This document shows, piece after piece, positions 6,040 through 12,582 of a DNA stretch of 12,582 bases. The notes beneath the pieces were generated by a model. The model ran no database searches and was not told the DNA's origin. It saw only the letters and a list, made by a program, of their open reading frames with translations. Location of the stretch: NCBI GenBank assembly GCA_050246595.1, contig JBFWVT010000111.1, forward strand, positions 1 to 12,582, written 5' to 3'. Source of the stretch: DATARH01 sp050246595. Its GTDB lineage: Bacteria; Pseudomonadota; Alphaproteobacteria; ATCC43930; CGMCC-115725. The position numbers and the translations under genes are program-made. Position 1 is the first letter of the stretch. The number at the start of each line of letters is the position of its first letter.

Positions 6040-6068
6040 ACGGCCGCGGTGGTGTTTGCCGCGGCCGT
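6040..6068 (-). terminator. GC-rich hairpin after the small membrane frame
   Basis: CCGCGGCCGT (6059-6068) pairs perfectly with ACGGCCGCGG (6040-6049) around a 9-base loop. On the minus strand it begins at the last base pairs of the TAA stop of the frame at 6068-6163. No strong U-run follows, so it is a weak terminator candidate that may instead protect the 3' end. Confidence 0.5.
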
Positions 6069-6163
6069 TACCCCGAGCCTTTCATGAGGGTAACAATCAG
6101 CGCGCCCGTGCCCGTGACAAGCGTCCCGGCCGTGCCGATCAGAATCGTCTCGATGCGGTTCAT
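6068..6163 (-). CDS. Putative 31-residue membrane peptide
   Basis: The ATG at 6161-6163 opens a frame encoding MNRIETILIGTAGTLVTGTG and ending ALIVTLMKGSG. A charged N-terminus is followed by about 20 hydrophobic or small residues and a Lys, as in a single-span membrane peptide or holin-like protein. A GTG at 6181 would add six residues. In the same frame upstream, after a single TGA at 6182-6184, lie 19 codons reading VEALDRIDRYEAVCNIR, an amphipathic helix. The two may once have been one coiled-coil plus membrane protein like XhlA-type phage lysis proteins. A perfect GC hairpin starts at the stop codon, which favours a real transcript end. I recognise no named family. Confidence 0.35.
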   Translation of the reverse strand: MNRIETILIGTAGTLVTGTGALIVTLMKGSG

Positions 6164-6325
6164 CGGGGTTTTGGCGATCACTCAGCGGATATTGCACACC
6201 GCCTCGTATCTGTCGATGCGGTCGAGCGCCTCGACCCGCCGTCATTGTGAATGCGCGACCATGGCCGCTCGACAATGTCTGCCGCGGCCGCCGCCGTTCC
6301 TCCAAAAAATGCGCTCGGTGCGCCA

Positions 6326-8941
6326 TCAGGCATAATCGAACGCCGCCTGGCCTGTCTGATCGACAGGGGAGAGGAGTGCGGTATAACGGTCCAACGCGAG
6401 CTGCGCATTCATCGGATGGTTGTTACGAAGTGCCAGTAAAGCCGCGCATCGGTGCATCTGAGGGAAATCGTCCGGTTGAACCACTCGTCCAAGTTGAGTG
6501 TTATCGCTTGCCGCCTGACAATCATACGCCGGCCAGACATTTGTATATTTGGAACCGAAAACGACGAGGTCGGTCAGCCCCGGATCGCGGAAAATCTGAT
6601 ATGAACGTTCCTTCGAATTATCTACATTCCCCATGTAGTAGACGGTTCCGAGCGACACTTCCGAAGGCACGGTGGCGGCAGTTCCGCCTTGTAGCTTGTC
6701 AGTGAACATCACCTTGTCGCCGTTCGTGTAAAATACCTTGCTACGCGGCACGCCGCCTGCGATGCGATTGGTTGAGGAGTCTATCGTGGCCTGGCCGCTA
6801 TCGGCGCGCTCGAAGAACACGGGGTCCGCAAACGAAGGGTTCGTCGTGGCATTCCAGGCTTGCAGCTCTCTTGGCCGGGTATGACCAAGATATGCTAGGG
6901 CATGCGCTATTCGGTTTTGAAGACCGCATGATATAGATACCTGAGAGACGTATTCGGCGCTAGGACGCCAGTTTTCGTCTCCGGTGCGCTCCAGACAAAT
7001 ATAGAAGGCAAGTGCAATCAATGCCTCGAACCACGGCGCTGGAGGCGCAAAAGCGCCGCCGTTTGCCGACCACATACCAAAGACACCCGCAGGGATGAAC
7101 GTCGCTTCCCATGCTAGAAATTTTGCGTTGTGCTCAATGAGCCGCTTAATGTAATTTGCATGGATATCGCTGTCAGGGACAATAACCATGTTGGCAAGCG
7201 ACATGGCGCCAAACGCAAGCATGCGAATGTTGTTAGTCGCCCTCAGGGTGGCGAGGCCGGACCAGACGGTTGATGGCGTGCCGGGATATATGGATACACC
7301 GCCGATTCTCCAGCTGGACGGAGCGCGACCGTAATTTACGTGTACGCCCTGGACCGCGCGAATACCCAGGCTCAAATTTGCGTCAATAAAATGTCTCTCG
7401 CCAGAGTATAAAGCGGCAAAATAGCTATATGGTACGGTATGAGTATTATCAAGCGAGGGAAACCACGTCATAGAGCCGACTGTCAGCCGTCCGGCTGTAG
7501 TTGACGGCAGGACGTACCCGCCCGATATGCCTATGGTACCAGCGGCTCCCGATCCGCCGGAGTACGCGTGGATAGATGCCGGAAGCCCGTCAGCGGTGAA
7601 ATCGTAATAAGAAGCCGGAGTCCCGGCGTCTCCTCGCTCGTCGATGAGAATGTTGGGGATGAACGTGTTCGTCGGGCTGCGGTAGTGATAAGGGACGTGC
7701 AATCCAGCAAACGCGTTGAGGCGCATCGTGCGCATGTTGGCCGCTGTCGGGACGGCAAACGCGATCGCGTCCATATTTGTTATCATGCCCCGGCCCGGAT
7801 AGCCGGCAGTGCCGTCAATGTCTCCTCGGTGGTTTTGCCCGGTACACGGCTGATATAGTCCAGAGGAATAGGTGCGGCCAGCACCGGAGCCAAAAACGGC
7901 GCCGTTATAGCTGGCGGGCATGACGTAATTCTTCGTCAAATTGATCGGCGGCACCATCTTGCTCGCGACCCAATAGGCCCGATCAGGCTTGTACAGCAAG
8001 GTCGGCTGGCGGCCTCCGCGCCAGTGCCGGGTGGCATGGTTGCTGTCATCTCGCAGGCGCACGGTCATCCATTGCGAGTGATACGGATGCTCGACATAGC
8101 CGATCCGGGTTCCGCCGCTGTTGAATGCCCCTGTATAGGTTTCGATTGTCGTCGCGCCATCCCTCAGCGTGGCGACATAGGTCAATTTCTCTTTTCCGGT
8201 GACGGCCCATTCGTCCTGTGAGACGACAGCGCCGATCTCGCGCCGAACGATGTTGCCGCCCGCGTTCTTCCAACAGGAGAGATACCAGGTCGTTTTCAGG
8301 TGCGGGTGCGGCGTGCCGCCGTTAGAGGCATAGCCCCAAATCTTCCAGCTATCGCAAACCATGCCGCTTTCGTACTTTTCCACGCGGGCGCTGACTGCGG
8401 CGAGCATATTGAGACTGGAGATGTGATCGGGGAATGCGCCGCTATCCAGGCCGGCGAGCGACGTGAACTCGACTTTGAAATCAGTCCCGGCGAGGGCCGT
8501 CGCGAGGTCGAGCGAGGACGTGTTATTGAATGATCCGCTCTCGACGACGACGGAATAGGTGCGGGTCTCACCGCTACCGAAATCGGTGTCGTGGAAGCAG
8601 GCGGTGGCGAACCGAAGACCGTTGCCTGTCCATTGCCATGATGCACGGTTGTCGAACTGTGCCGCAATGTCGGTCCCGCCGCGCTGTAACTTGACGCGGC
8701 TGCCGGCCGGTACATCGCCGTCCTTGAAGACGAGGCCGATACGCTGGTAGCCAAGGCTTGACGTGCCGGCCTCGGTGTTGACGATCTGGAACGTCGTCAC
8801 CTCGCCACTCGGGGCCGGCGGGTCCGGGCTGCTGCCGCGCGCGAAGGGCGGACGCGCTTCGGCCGGGATCAGCGGAAGCTGGCTTGCGATGGCGAGCAAC
8901 GAAGCGGTGCCGAGAAACCGGCGGCGGGTCATGTCGCTCAT
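6326..8941 (-). CDS. Large Tat-exported protein, weakly polysaccharide-lyase-like
   Basis: The 871-residue product starts with ATG at 8939-8941, overlapping the upstream stop as ATGA. ATG 8932 (MTRRRFLG) is an alternative. The N-terminus TRRRFLGTASLLAIASQLPL, ending AEA, is a twin-arginine signal, so the protein should fold in the cytoplasm and act outside. Residues 50-160 (GYQRIGLVFKDGDVPAGSRV, later FGSGETRTYSVVV) recall the N-terminal beta domain of exo-rhamnogalacturonan-lyase-like (PcRGLX/YetA-type) proteins. The long Trp/Tyr/His-rich middle and the helical part at 590-700 and 820-860 would suit an alpha/alpha-barrel lyase. Residues 717-798 look like a separate beta insert (GDKVMFTDKL, VYYMGNVDN, YQIFRDPG) of a type I associate with phage tail proteins. 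No catalytic residue can be assigned. I am sure of the gene and export, not of the activity. Confidence 0.85.
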   Translation of the reverse strand: MSDMTRRRFLGTASLLAIASQLPLIPAEARPPFARGSSPDPPAPSGEVTTFQIVNTEAGTSSLGYQRIGLVFKDGDVPAGSRVKLQRGGTDIAAQFDNRASWQWTGNGLRFATACFHDTDFGSGETRTYSVVVESGSFNNTSSLDLATALAGTDFKVEFTSLAGLDSGAFPDHISSLNMLAAVSARVEKYESGMVCDSWKIWGYASNGGTPHPHLKTTWYLSCWKNAGGNIVRREIGAVVSQDEWAVTGKEKLTYVATLRDGATTIETYTGAFNSGGTRIGYVEHPYHSQWMTVRLRDDSNHATRHWRGGRQPTLLYKPDRAYWVASKMVPPINLTKNYVMPASYNGAVFGSGAGRTYSSGLYQPCTGQNHRGDIDGTAGYPGRGMITNMDAIAFAVPTAANMRTMRLNAFAGLHVPYHYRSPTNTFIPNILIDERGDAGTPASYYDFTADGLPASIHAYSGGSGAAGTIGISGGYVLPSTTAGRLTVGSMTWFPSLDNTHTVPYSYFAALYSGERHFIDANLSLGIRAVQGVHVNYGRAPSSWRIGGVSIYPGTPSTVWSGLATLRATNNIRMLAFGAMSLANMVIVPDSDIHANYIKRLIEHNAKFLAWEATFIPAGVFGMWSANGGAFAPPAPWFEALIALAFYICLERTGDENWRPSAEYVSQVSISCGLQNRIAHALAYLGHTRPRELQAWNATTNPSFADPVFFERADSGQATIDSSTNRIAGGVPRSKVFYTNGDKVMFTDKLQGGTAATVPSEVSLGTVYYMGNVDNSKERSYQIFRDPGLTDLVVFGSKYTNVWPAYDCQAASDNTQLGRVVQPDDFPQMHRCAALLALRNNHPMNAQLALDRYTALLSPVDQTGQAAFDYA

Positions 8942-10341
8942 AGGGCTACCGATGTGAATTGATGCGAGATGCCGTCCGAGTTCGCGTCGAGCCGGACGGT
9001 CGGCGTGCCGTCGCTCGAAACCGAGACGGCGTAGAAGCGAACCGTGATCGTCGATCCGCCAGTATCGACGATTTGGACGCGCCCGTACACGTTTCCAAAA
9101 GACGTACCGAGATTGTATGGCCCGCCTTTGGCGCCGGCCGGGCGGTTGAACCCGCCGCACTGGAAAACGGGAATGTCCATCCCGCCGCCGGTCGCGTAAT
9201 CGCCATTGGCGCCGGTATCGATCGACAGCCCGTGCTGATCGCCAGCGACGACGCAGATCAGACCTTCCCAGCCCTCCGCCTTGAAATGATCGGCGAGTTC
9301 GAGCCGCTCGGTGCTGTAGCCGCCCCAGTGGTCGCGGGCTTCCACCGGGGCGGTCCACGGCACTTCCGAAAACCAGATATAAAATCTGTTCTGGTTTGCC
9401 GGGTTGGCGCGGTCGAACAGCGCTTTGAACCAGGCTTTCTGCGTCGCCCCGAGCATCGTCTTCGCCGCGTCGTCCGGTGCTGTCGGACTTGTTCTCGCGG
9501 AACGCTGATCGGTGAAGATGAGCCGCACGCGCCCCACGTCAAACGCGTAGTACAACGGGTCGGTCGCCCCGTTCAGCACAAACGGCGCAGGGACCCGCGC
9601 CCGGAACGCGCGCACGGCGGAATCCCGGCCGGTCGAGGTCGCATGGCTTGCATCGCCGCAGAAATCGTGGTCTCCGGTCATGTAGGCGGTCGGCACAAGC
9701 CGGTACAAATCCGCCTGCGGGCCGCTCGCGAAAACCATGTCGTACAGATCCTGACGGGTCTCGTCGTTGGTGGTGGTGGAATCCATATAGTGGAGATCGC
9801 CGACATGGGCCATAAGCAACGGGCTGCCGCGATAGGTGCGCGCCGTGTTGAATACCGGATGGGTGGAACCTGTATTGGCGCACGACCCGGCGACAAGCTC
9901 GAACGATAACGGCGCGCCGGCGGGCGGCAGCGTCCGGAACGCCCCTCGGATCGTGCCGGACGGCACGCCGTCGAGCGCCACCGCATAATAATGCTGCGTG
10001 TCGGACGGCAGCCCGGTCAGCGTGTGCCGCGCGATCCGATCGGACGATGTCACCGTGTTGTGCCAGACGACATTCTCGGTCAACGCCGCGTCGGTCGCGG
10101 TGACGATCGAGACATAGCCCTCCTCGCCCGGATCGCCGAGGAGGCGGGTCGAGAGCATGACCCCGTCCGGGGTCGGCGCCCCGGTCCACACGGACAGCAG
10201 CGCGGCTTCCGAGAGGGTCGGACCCGGAACGCCGCCGCGCAGCGCGGGGATCGACATCCGGGCGAGCGCGGGAGCGCCGGCAACCAGCGCCCCGGCACCG
10301 CCGAGCAGCGTGCGGCGGGTGAGCTTAATTGCACAAGACAC
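8938..10341 (-). CDS. PhoD-like Tat-exported metallophosphatase
   Basis: The 467-residue protein resembles the PhoD alkaline phosphatase/phosphodiesterase family. A twin-arginine signal (KLTRRTLLGGAGALVAGAPA, then LA) directs export. An Fn3-like N-terminal domain (SVWTGAPTPDGVMLSTRLLG, about 47-137) precedes the metal-binding domain. Family motifs, somewhat divergent, follow: GDLHYMD (Asp182), TGDHDF (Asp224, His225), TDQRS (Arg280), LGATQKAWFKALF, DHWGGYSTERL and AGDQHG (Asp368, His370). The family motif WDDHE appears here as TGDHD, so the substrate may differ. The GTG start at 10341 has GGGAG six bases upstream and overlaps the previous gene by 17 bp. The stop overlaps the next start as ATGA. 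It is the best-defined enzyme of the cluster and may remove phosphate from an extracellular polymer or lipid. Confidence 0.88.
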   Translation of the reverse strand: MSCAIKLTRRTLLGGAGALVAGAPALARMSIPALRGGVPGPTLSEAALLSVWTGAPTPDGVMLSTRLLGDPGEEGYVSIVTATDAALTENVVWHNTVTSSDRIARHTLTGLPSDTQHYYAVALDGVPSGTIRGAFRTLPPAGAPLSFELVAGSCANTGSTHPVFNTARTYRGSPLLMAHVGDLHYMDSTTTNDETRQDLYDMVFASGPQADLYRLVPTAYMTGDHDFCGDASHATSTGRDSAVRAFRARVPAPFVLNGATDPLYYAFDVGRVRLIFTDQRSARTSPTAPDDAAKTMLGATQKAWFKALFDRANPANQNRFYIWFSEVPWTAPVEARDHWGGYSTERLELADHFKAEGWEGLICVVAGDQHGLSIDTGANGDYATGGGMDIPVFQCGGFNRPAGAKGGPYNLGTSFGNVYGRVQIVDTGGSTITVRFYAVSVSSDGTPTVRLDANSDGISHQFTSVAL

Positions 10342-11020
10342 TGGTCGCTCCCGATGCGTTGATCGTGACGCCGGTCAGGGTGAACACACCGTTGTTGCCC
10401 ACAACCGTTCCGGACTTCGCTACGCTGCTTTCATTATCTGGGATGACGGTGCAATTCGCGGTCGCGCCGTTGGCCTTGATGAATTGCTGCAACCGTCGCA
10501 TCGTGACATCGACCGTCATCGTCGCGTGGGGGCCGTCATTGGGGCCAGTCGAGCTGTTGCTGAACGCCAGATAGGTCAGACCCGTGCGAAACCAGCTCCG
10601 ATTGTAGCAGACGCCGAGGTCAGGCGCTGCCGCGTCGCAATCGAACGCTCCCGCCGCGATGCCGGTGTCATGGTTCCCCATGTCGAAAACAAAGACATAG
10701 CCGCGCCGCGCGCTCTGCAACGCGGCAAAGGGCTGGTCACGAAACAGACCGTGCAGACCCTGATTGACACAGCCCATCGCCCTCATGCTTTCGCCGGTGC
10801 AATGCCATTTTGTCGCGTCCGGGGCGTGATCGTTCTGCGCCCGGTCAAGCATCCGCCGGATGCCGAAGCCGGTATCGTAATATTTCCGGTTCGCCGGGCC
10901 GACATAGGCGAGCGGCGTCATGCCAAACCCCTGGTGAAAGGTTTCGATCGGCTCGGTCCCGCGCGGGTGGGTGCGGGTGTCGCGGTTCCGCATCGTCAGC
11001 CTGCCGCCCGGAAGCTGCAC
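10325..11020 (-). CDS. Unrecognised protein at the head of the Tat-linked cluster, possibly N-terminally truncated
   Basis: A 231-residue frame starts at GTG 11020. ATG 10993 (MRNRDTRTHP) is an alternative with a weak AGG site, and the frame is open back to a TAG at 11039-11041. No signal peptide is visible, unlike both downstream genes, and the sequence begins abruptly with LVQLPGGRLTMRNRD, so the true N-terminus may have been lost at the junction near 11010-11040. FVFDMGNHDTGIAAG (residues 110-124) and GPNDGPHATMTVD (159-171) faintly recall SGNH-hydrolase blocks III and V (GxND and DxxH), but spacing and residues do not fit well. The last 50 residues (TVVGNNGVFTLTGVTINASG) look like beta repeats. 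The stop overlaps the phosphatase start by 17 bp. Function unknown. Confidence 0.65.
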   Translation of the reverse strand: MQLPGGRLTMRNRDTRTHPRGTEPIETFHQGFGMTPLAYVGPANRKYYDTGFGIRRMLDRAQNDHAPDATKWHCTGESMRAMGCVNQGLHGLFRDQPFAALQSARRGYVFVFDMGNHDTGIAAGAFDCDAAAPDLGVCYNRSWFRTGLTYLAFSNSSTGPNDGPHATMTVDVTMRRLQQFIKANGATANCTVIPDNESSVAKSGTVVGNNGVFTLTGVTINASGATSVLCN

Positions 11021-11160
11021 GAGACGCAGGAGAAACGACTACAACACGAAGTCATGGTGACCTTCTATAAGTTGGAACTGGCTATAAGTCGGAACTGGAT
11101 CAAGCAAAGGACGCGATCGCGCAGCTGCGCGTCAACTCAGCGAACATATCGAATATGTAA
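11010..11160 (+). pseudogene. Coiled-coil gene tail broken by a 17-bp tandem duplication
   Basis: On the plus strand, ARKLHETQEKRLQHEV then MVTFYKLEL reads up to about 11080. In a different frame YKSELDQAKDAIAQLRVNSA then NISNM runs to a TAA at 11158-11160. Bases 11065-11081 and 11082-11098 are tandem copies of a 17-mer (one mismatch). Removing one copy would join the two parts into one helical, coiled-coil-like C-terminus. The upstream part of this gene is not recognisable and overlaps the opposite-strand cluster gene, so this is probably a recombined fragment. Confidence 0.4.
11065..11098. repeat. Two tandem copies of a 17-bp unit
   Basis: CTATAAGTTGGAACTGG at 11065-11081 and CTATAAGTCGGAACTGG at 11082-11098 differ at one base. 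The pair lies about 45 bp upstream of the possible GTG start of the minus-strand cluster. Confidence 0.85.
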
Positions 11161-11171
11161 AAAGAGAAATA

Positions 11172-11372
11172 ATGGAGAGTGCCCTTGCGGACCGTAACTT
11201 ATACGGAGTCGGATACGATAAGGGCTACTTGGTTGCTGTGATCGACTCTCGAAACGAGATTGGGAATAAAAGCCGCGACCACCCGCGAGGCCGCTGCGGC
11301 GGCGGTGATCCAGGCGCCGCATTGCGAGGCGCTTGCAGATCTCGGCGAGGCTGTGCGGCGCTATATAGCTAG
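11172..11372 (+). CDS. Small ORF of unknown function, doubtful
   Basis: The ATG at 11172 follows an AAAAAGAGAAATA stretch and opens a 66-codon frame. The first 38 residues (MESALADRNLYGVGYDKGYL, VAVIDSRNEIGNKSRD) look protein-like and less GC-biased than the surroundings. After residue 38 the composition turns to Arg/Gly/Cys-rich text typical of a non-coding frame, so the gene may have been cut by the neighbouring insertion-sequence debris. It follows the coiled-coil tail by 11 bp on the same strand. No family recognised. Confidence 0.25.
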   Translation: MESALADRNLYGVGYDKGYLVAVIDSRNEIGNKSRDHPRGRCGGGDPGAALRGACRSRRGCAALYS

Positions 11373-11440
11373 CGTCGATGTTGTTGGCTACGGCCGGCGT
11401 CATGATTGGATTGAGGTGTTCCGGATGGATTGTCTGCCTC

Positions 11441-11930
11441 GATGCCGCTTCAATCGCTGCAAGGGACGAGGCGGCGCGTGCCTATCATGACAAGACCGTG
11501 CGCGGTATGAAGGCGCAGCGCGTCCAACACGACGAAATCTGGAATTTTGTTCACGCCGAGGCGAAGAGCGCTCCCAAGAGCACGCGGGCCGGCGATTTAA
11601 CCCATCGGCAATAACTTCTACCGATGCCGCCGCGCGGCGCTATAGCCGGACTCGACGCACGTCAGCACGAGCTACACGGAGCGAGCGAACCTGACCATGC
11701 GCATGAGCGTGAGGCGGTCCGCCCGATTGACCAACCGTTCAGAAAAAAGCTACAGAACCACGAGCATATGGTCGCGCTGTACGCAGTGTGATGCAACTTC
11801 GTCCGGATCCACAAGACGCTGCTGATGACGCTTGCGATGGCGGCCGGGATCGAGACAGGGCTGTGGTCGGTGGAGAACGTGACTCGGCTGATTGATAAGC
11901 AAGCCGGGCGGGATGGACCCAGCCGGCAGA
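11441..11930 (+). pseudogene. Decayed second IS1-type transposase
   Basis: Segments of the same family as the intact enzyme at 2935-3852 appear in order but in changing frames: ARAYHDKTVRGMKAQRVQHD then EIWNF, a short APKSTRAGD, then AARRYS, HVSTSYTERANLTMRMSVRR, ARLTNRSEK, QNHEHMVALYAV with a following TGA, NFVRIHKTL and AMAAGIETGLWSVENVTRLI. The N-terminal DNA-binding domain is missing, about 100 residues around the second catalytic Asp are deleted, and several frameshifts and stops are present. Wording differs from the intact copy throughout, so it stems from an older, separate insertion. No matching terminal repeats were found. Confidence 0.82.
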
Positions 11931-12025
11931 TCGGCTTGTCGGCCGATGCCGACGAGCATTCACCATCCCTACCACATCAATTCGGATTTGTCAAGGTGCG
12001 GGCCATTATAACCAGCCGGCGTTGA

Positions 12026-12471
12026 TCTTGGCTCGTTCGTGCCCGGCCCCGGGGCCGGATATCCACGAGCCACCCGCCGAGCGTCCCCAGCTTCTCGGGA
12101 ATGTCCGCGGATCAAGCCCGTGGGCTGAAGACCCACGCGCCAATCCCCGGGTCACCCCCGGACTGTGATCCGGGGCCGGGGACGGCCATAAACGACATGC
12201 GTCAAGCGCTCGGGCGGTTGGTGTTAACGGCCCCATCGCTTTGACCATCGCGCCATCACGGACCCGCCGCTATCGCGCTTCAAGTCCGGAAATAGCTGCC
12301 GCTCACCAGTCTTGCGAGAGCAATAATATACTTGACTCAGTAGGCCTCGAGGCCCCCGGCCCGCGCCGGGGCAGGTTCTGCTCGCCGAGAGGCTCAGGTG
12401 GCGCCAGGAAGAGACCTGGTTGGGCGCGCGGGGCAACAACTTAGCAGATGCACCACTAGAGCGTGATCGCA
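12026..12471. repeat. Gene-free GC-rich stretch with palindromes
   Basis: No supported gene. CCGGCCCCGGGGCCGG at 12043-12058 is a perfect 16-bp palindrome. CCCCGGA (12156-12162) and TCCGGGG (12169-12175) form a stem around a 6-base loop, of the type CCCCGGACTTGATCCGGGG that is dispersed in many alphaproteobacterial genomes. The remainder shows nothing I can assign. Confidence 0.5.
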
Positions 12472-12582
12472 TCAGGTTGAAGCGTAGCCGGCATTGGCGA
12501 GGTAGTTTGCGCATTCCTGTGCGGAGAAATGATCGAGCAAGGAGCCGATCTGGCGCCACGTGTCCTCGGTGGTGCGCGGATC
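12472..12582 (-). CDS. IS630-type transposase C-terminus, continuing past the window edge
   Basis: The minus-strand frame enters from the right edge and encodes RTTEDTWRQIGSLLDHFSAQ then ECANYLANAGYAST before TGA (12472-12474). IS630-family transposases typically end with a helix and an ECxNYFxxAGY block, which this matches. The enzyme is a DDE transposase of Tc1/mariner relationship. Only 36 residues are visible, so completeness cannot be judged. The sequence directly after the stop (GCGATCACGCTCTAG) probably belongs to the element's end. Confidence 0.75.
   Translation of the reverse strand, partial: DPRTTEDTWRQIGSLLDHFSAQECANYLANAGYAST

Noticed and set aside
5741..6250. Plus-strand gene with a signal-peptide-like start
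   Set aside because: It has a TTG start without a ribosome site, becomes Arg/Pro-rich after about 50 codons, and lies opposite the membrane-peptide frame and its hairpin.
8959..9909. Long plus-strand open frame of 316 codons opposite the PhoD-like gene
   Set aside because: It lies wholly antisense to a gene with clear family motifs, is Arg/Gly-rich without any motif, and is explained by GC-rich codon structure.
10157..11010. Plus-strand open frame running through the phosphatase and the head gene
   Set aside because: Antisense to both genes and without motifs; only its last part beyond 11010 looks protein-like and is reported separately.
12330..12430. Structured RNA such as SRP RNA
   Set aside because: There is a short CCAGG/CCTGG hairpin, but the conserved GGTC...GGAAGGAAGCAGCC core of SRP RNA is absent on both strands.

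Overview
The window looks like an accessory, transposon-scarred stretch of a GC-rich alphaproteobacterial chromosome, probably Rhizobiales-like. The lineage evidence is an NDUFS4-type complex I accessory gene beside tRNA genes, palindromes beginning TGTCATTCCGGGGC, and IS66, IS21, IS630 and single-ORF IS1-type remnants. The assignment is an inference from gene content; no 16S gene or other strong marker is present.

Layout. Bases 1-1022 are insertion-sequence debris: a possible transposase tail, an array of CTCAC-N5-GTGAG palindromes, a 183-bp MITE with a perfect 8-bp target duplication, and the C-terminal third of an IS66 transposase. After a gene-poor stretch comes tRNA-Arg(CCT). Bases 1670-3861 are a complete-looking 2.2-kb IS1-type transposon with perfect 22-bp terminal repeats and an 8-bp target duplication. 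Besides its transposase it carries three passenger genes: a small basic H1-like protein, a RelE/HigB-like toxin and an HTH antitoxin. Bases 3932-5060 hold a frameshifted RecD-like helicase relic, an IS21 istB tail and a relic of an unrecognised protein. Then come tRNA-Arg(TCT), the NDUFS4-like gene and tRNA-Pro(TGG), which form the only clearly core segment.

Bases 11020-6326 (minus strand) form a compact cluster of overlapping genes: an unrecognised protein that may lack its true N-terminus, a Tat-exported PhoD-like phosphatase, and an 871-residue Tat-exported protein that weakly resembles polysaccharide lyases. A tiny membrane-peptide frame followed by a GC-rich hairpin lies downstream and may end the transcript. 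The overlaps (17 bp and ATGA) suggest translational coupling, and two Tat signals point to a joint extracytoplasmic role, perhaps attack on a phosphorylated or uronic-acid glycan. Beyond 11020 the sequence is again debris: a coiled-coil gene tail frameshifted by a 17-bp duplication, a badly decayed second IS1-type transposase, GC palindromes and the C-terminus of an IS630-type transposase at the right edge.

Most notable are the cargo-bearing IS1-type transposon, the MITE whose ends match it closely, and the Tat-linked gene cluster.
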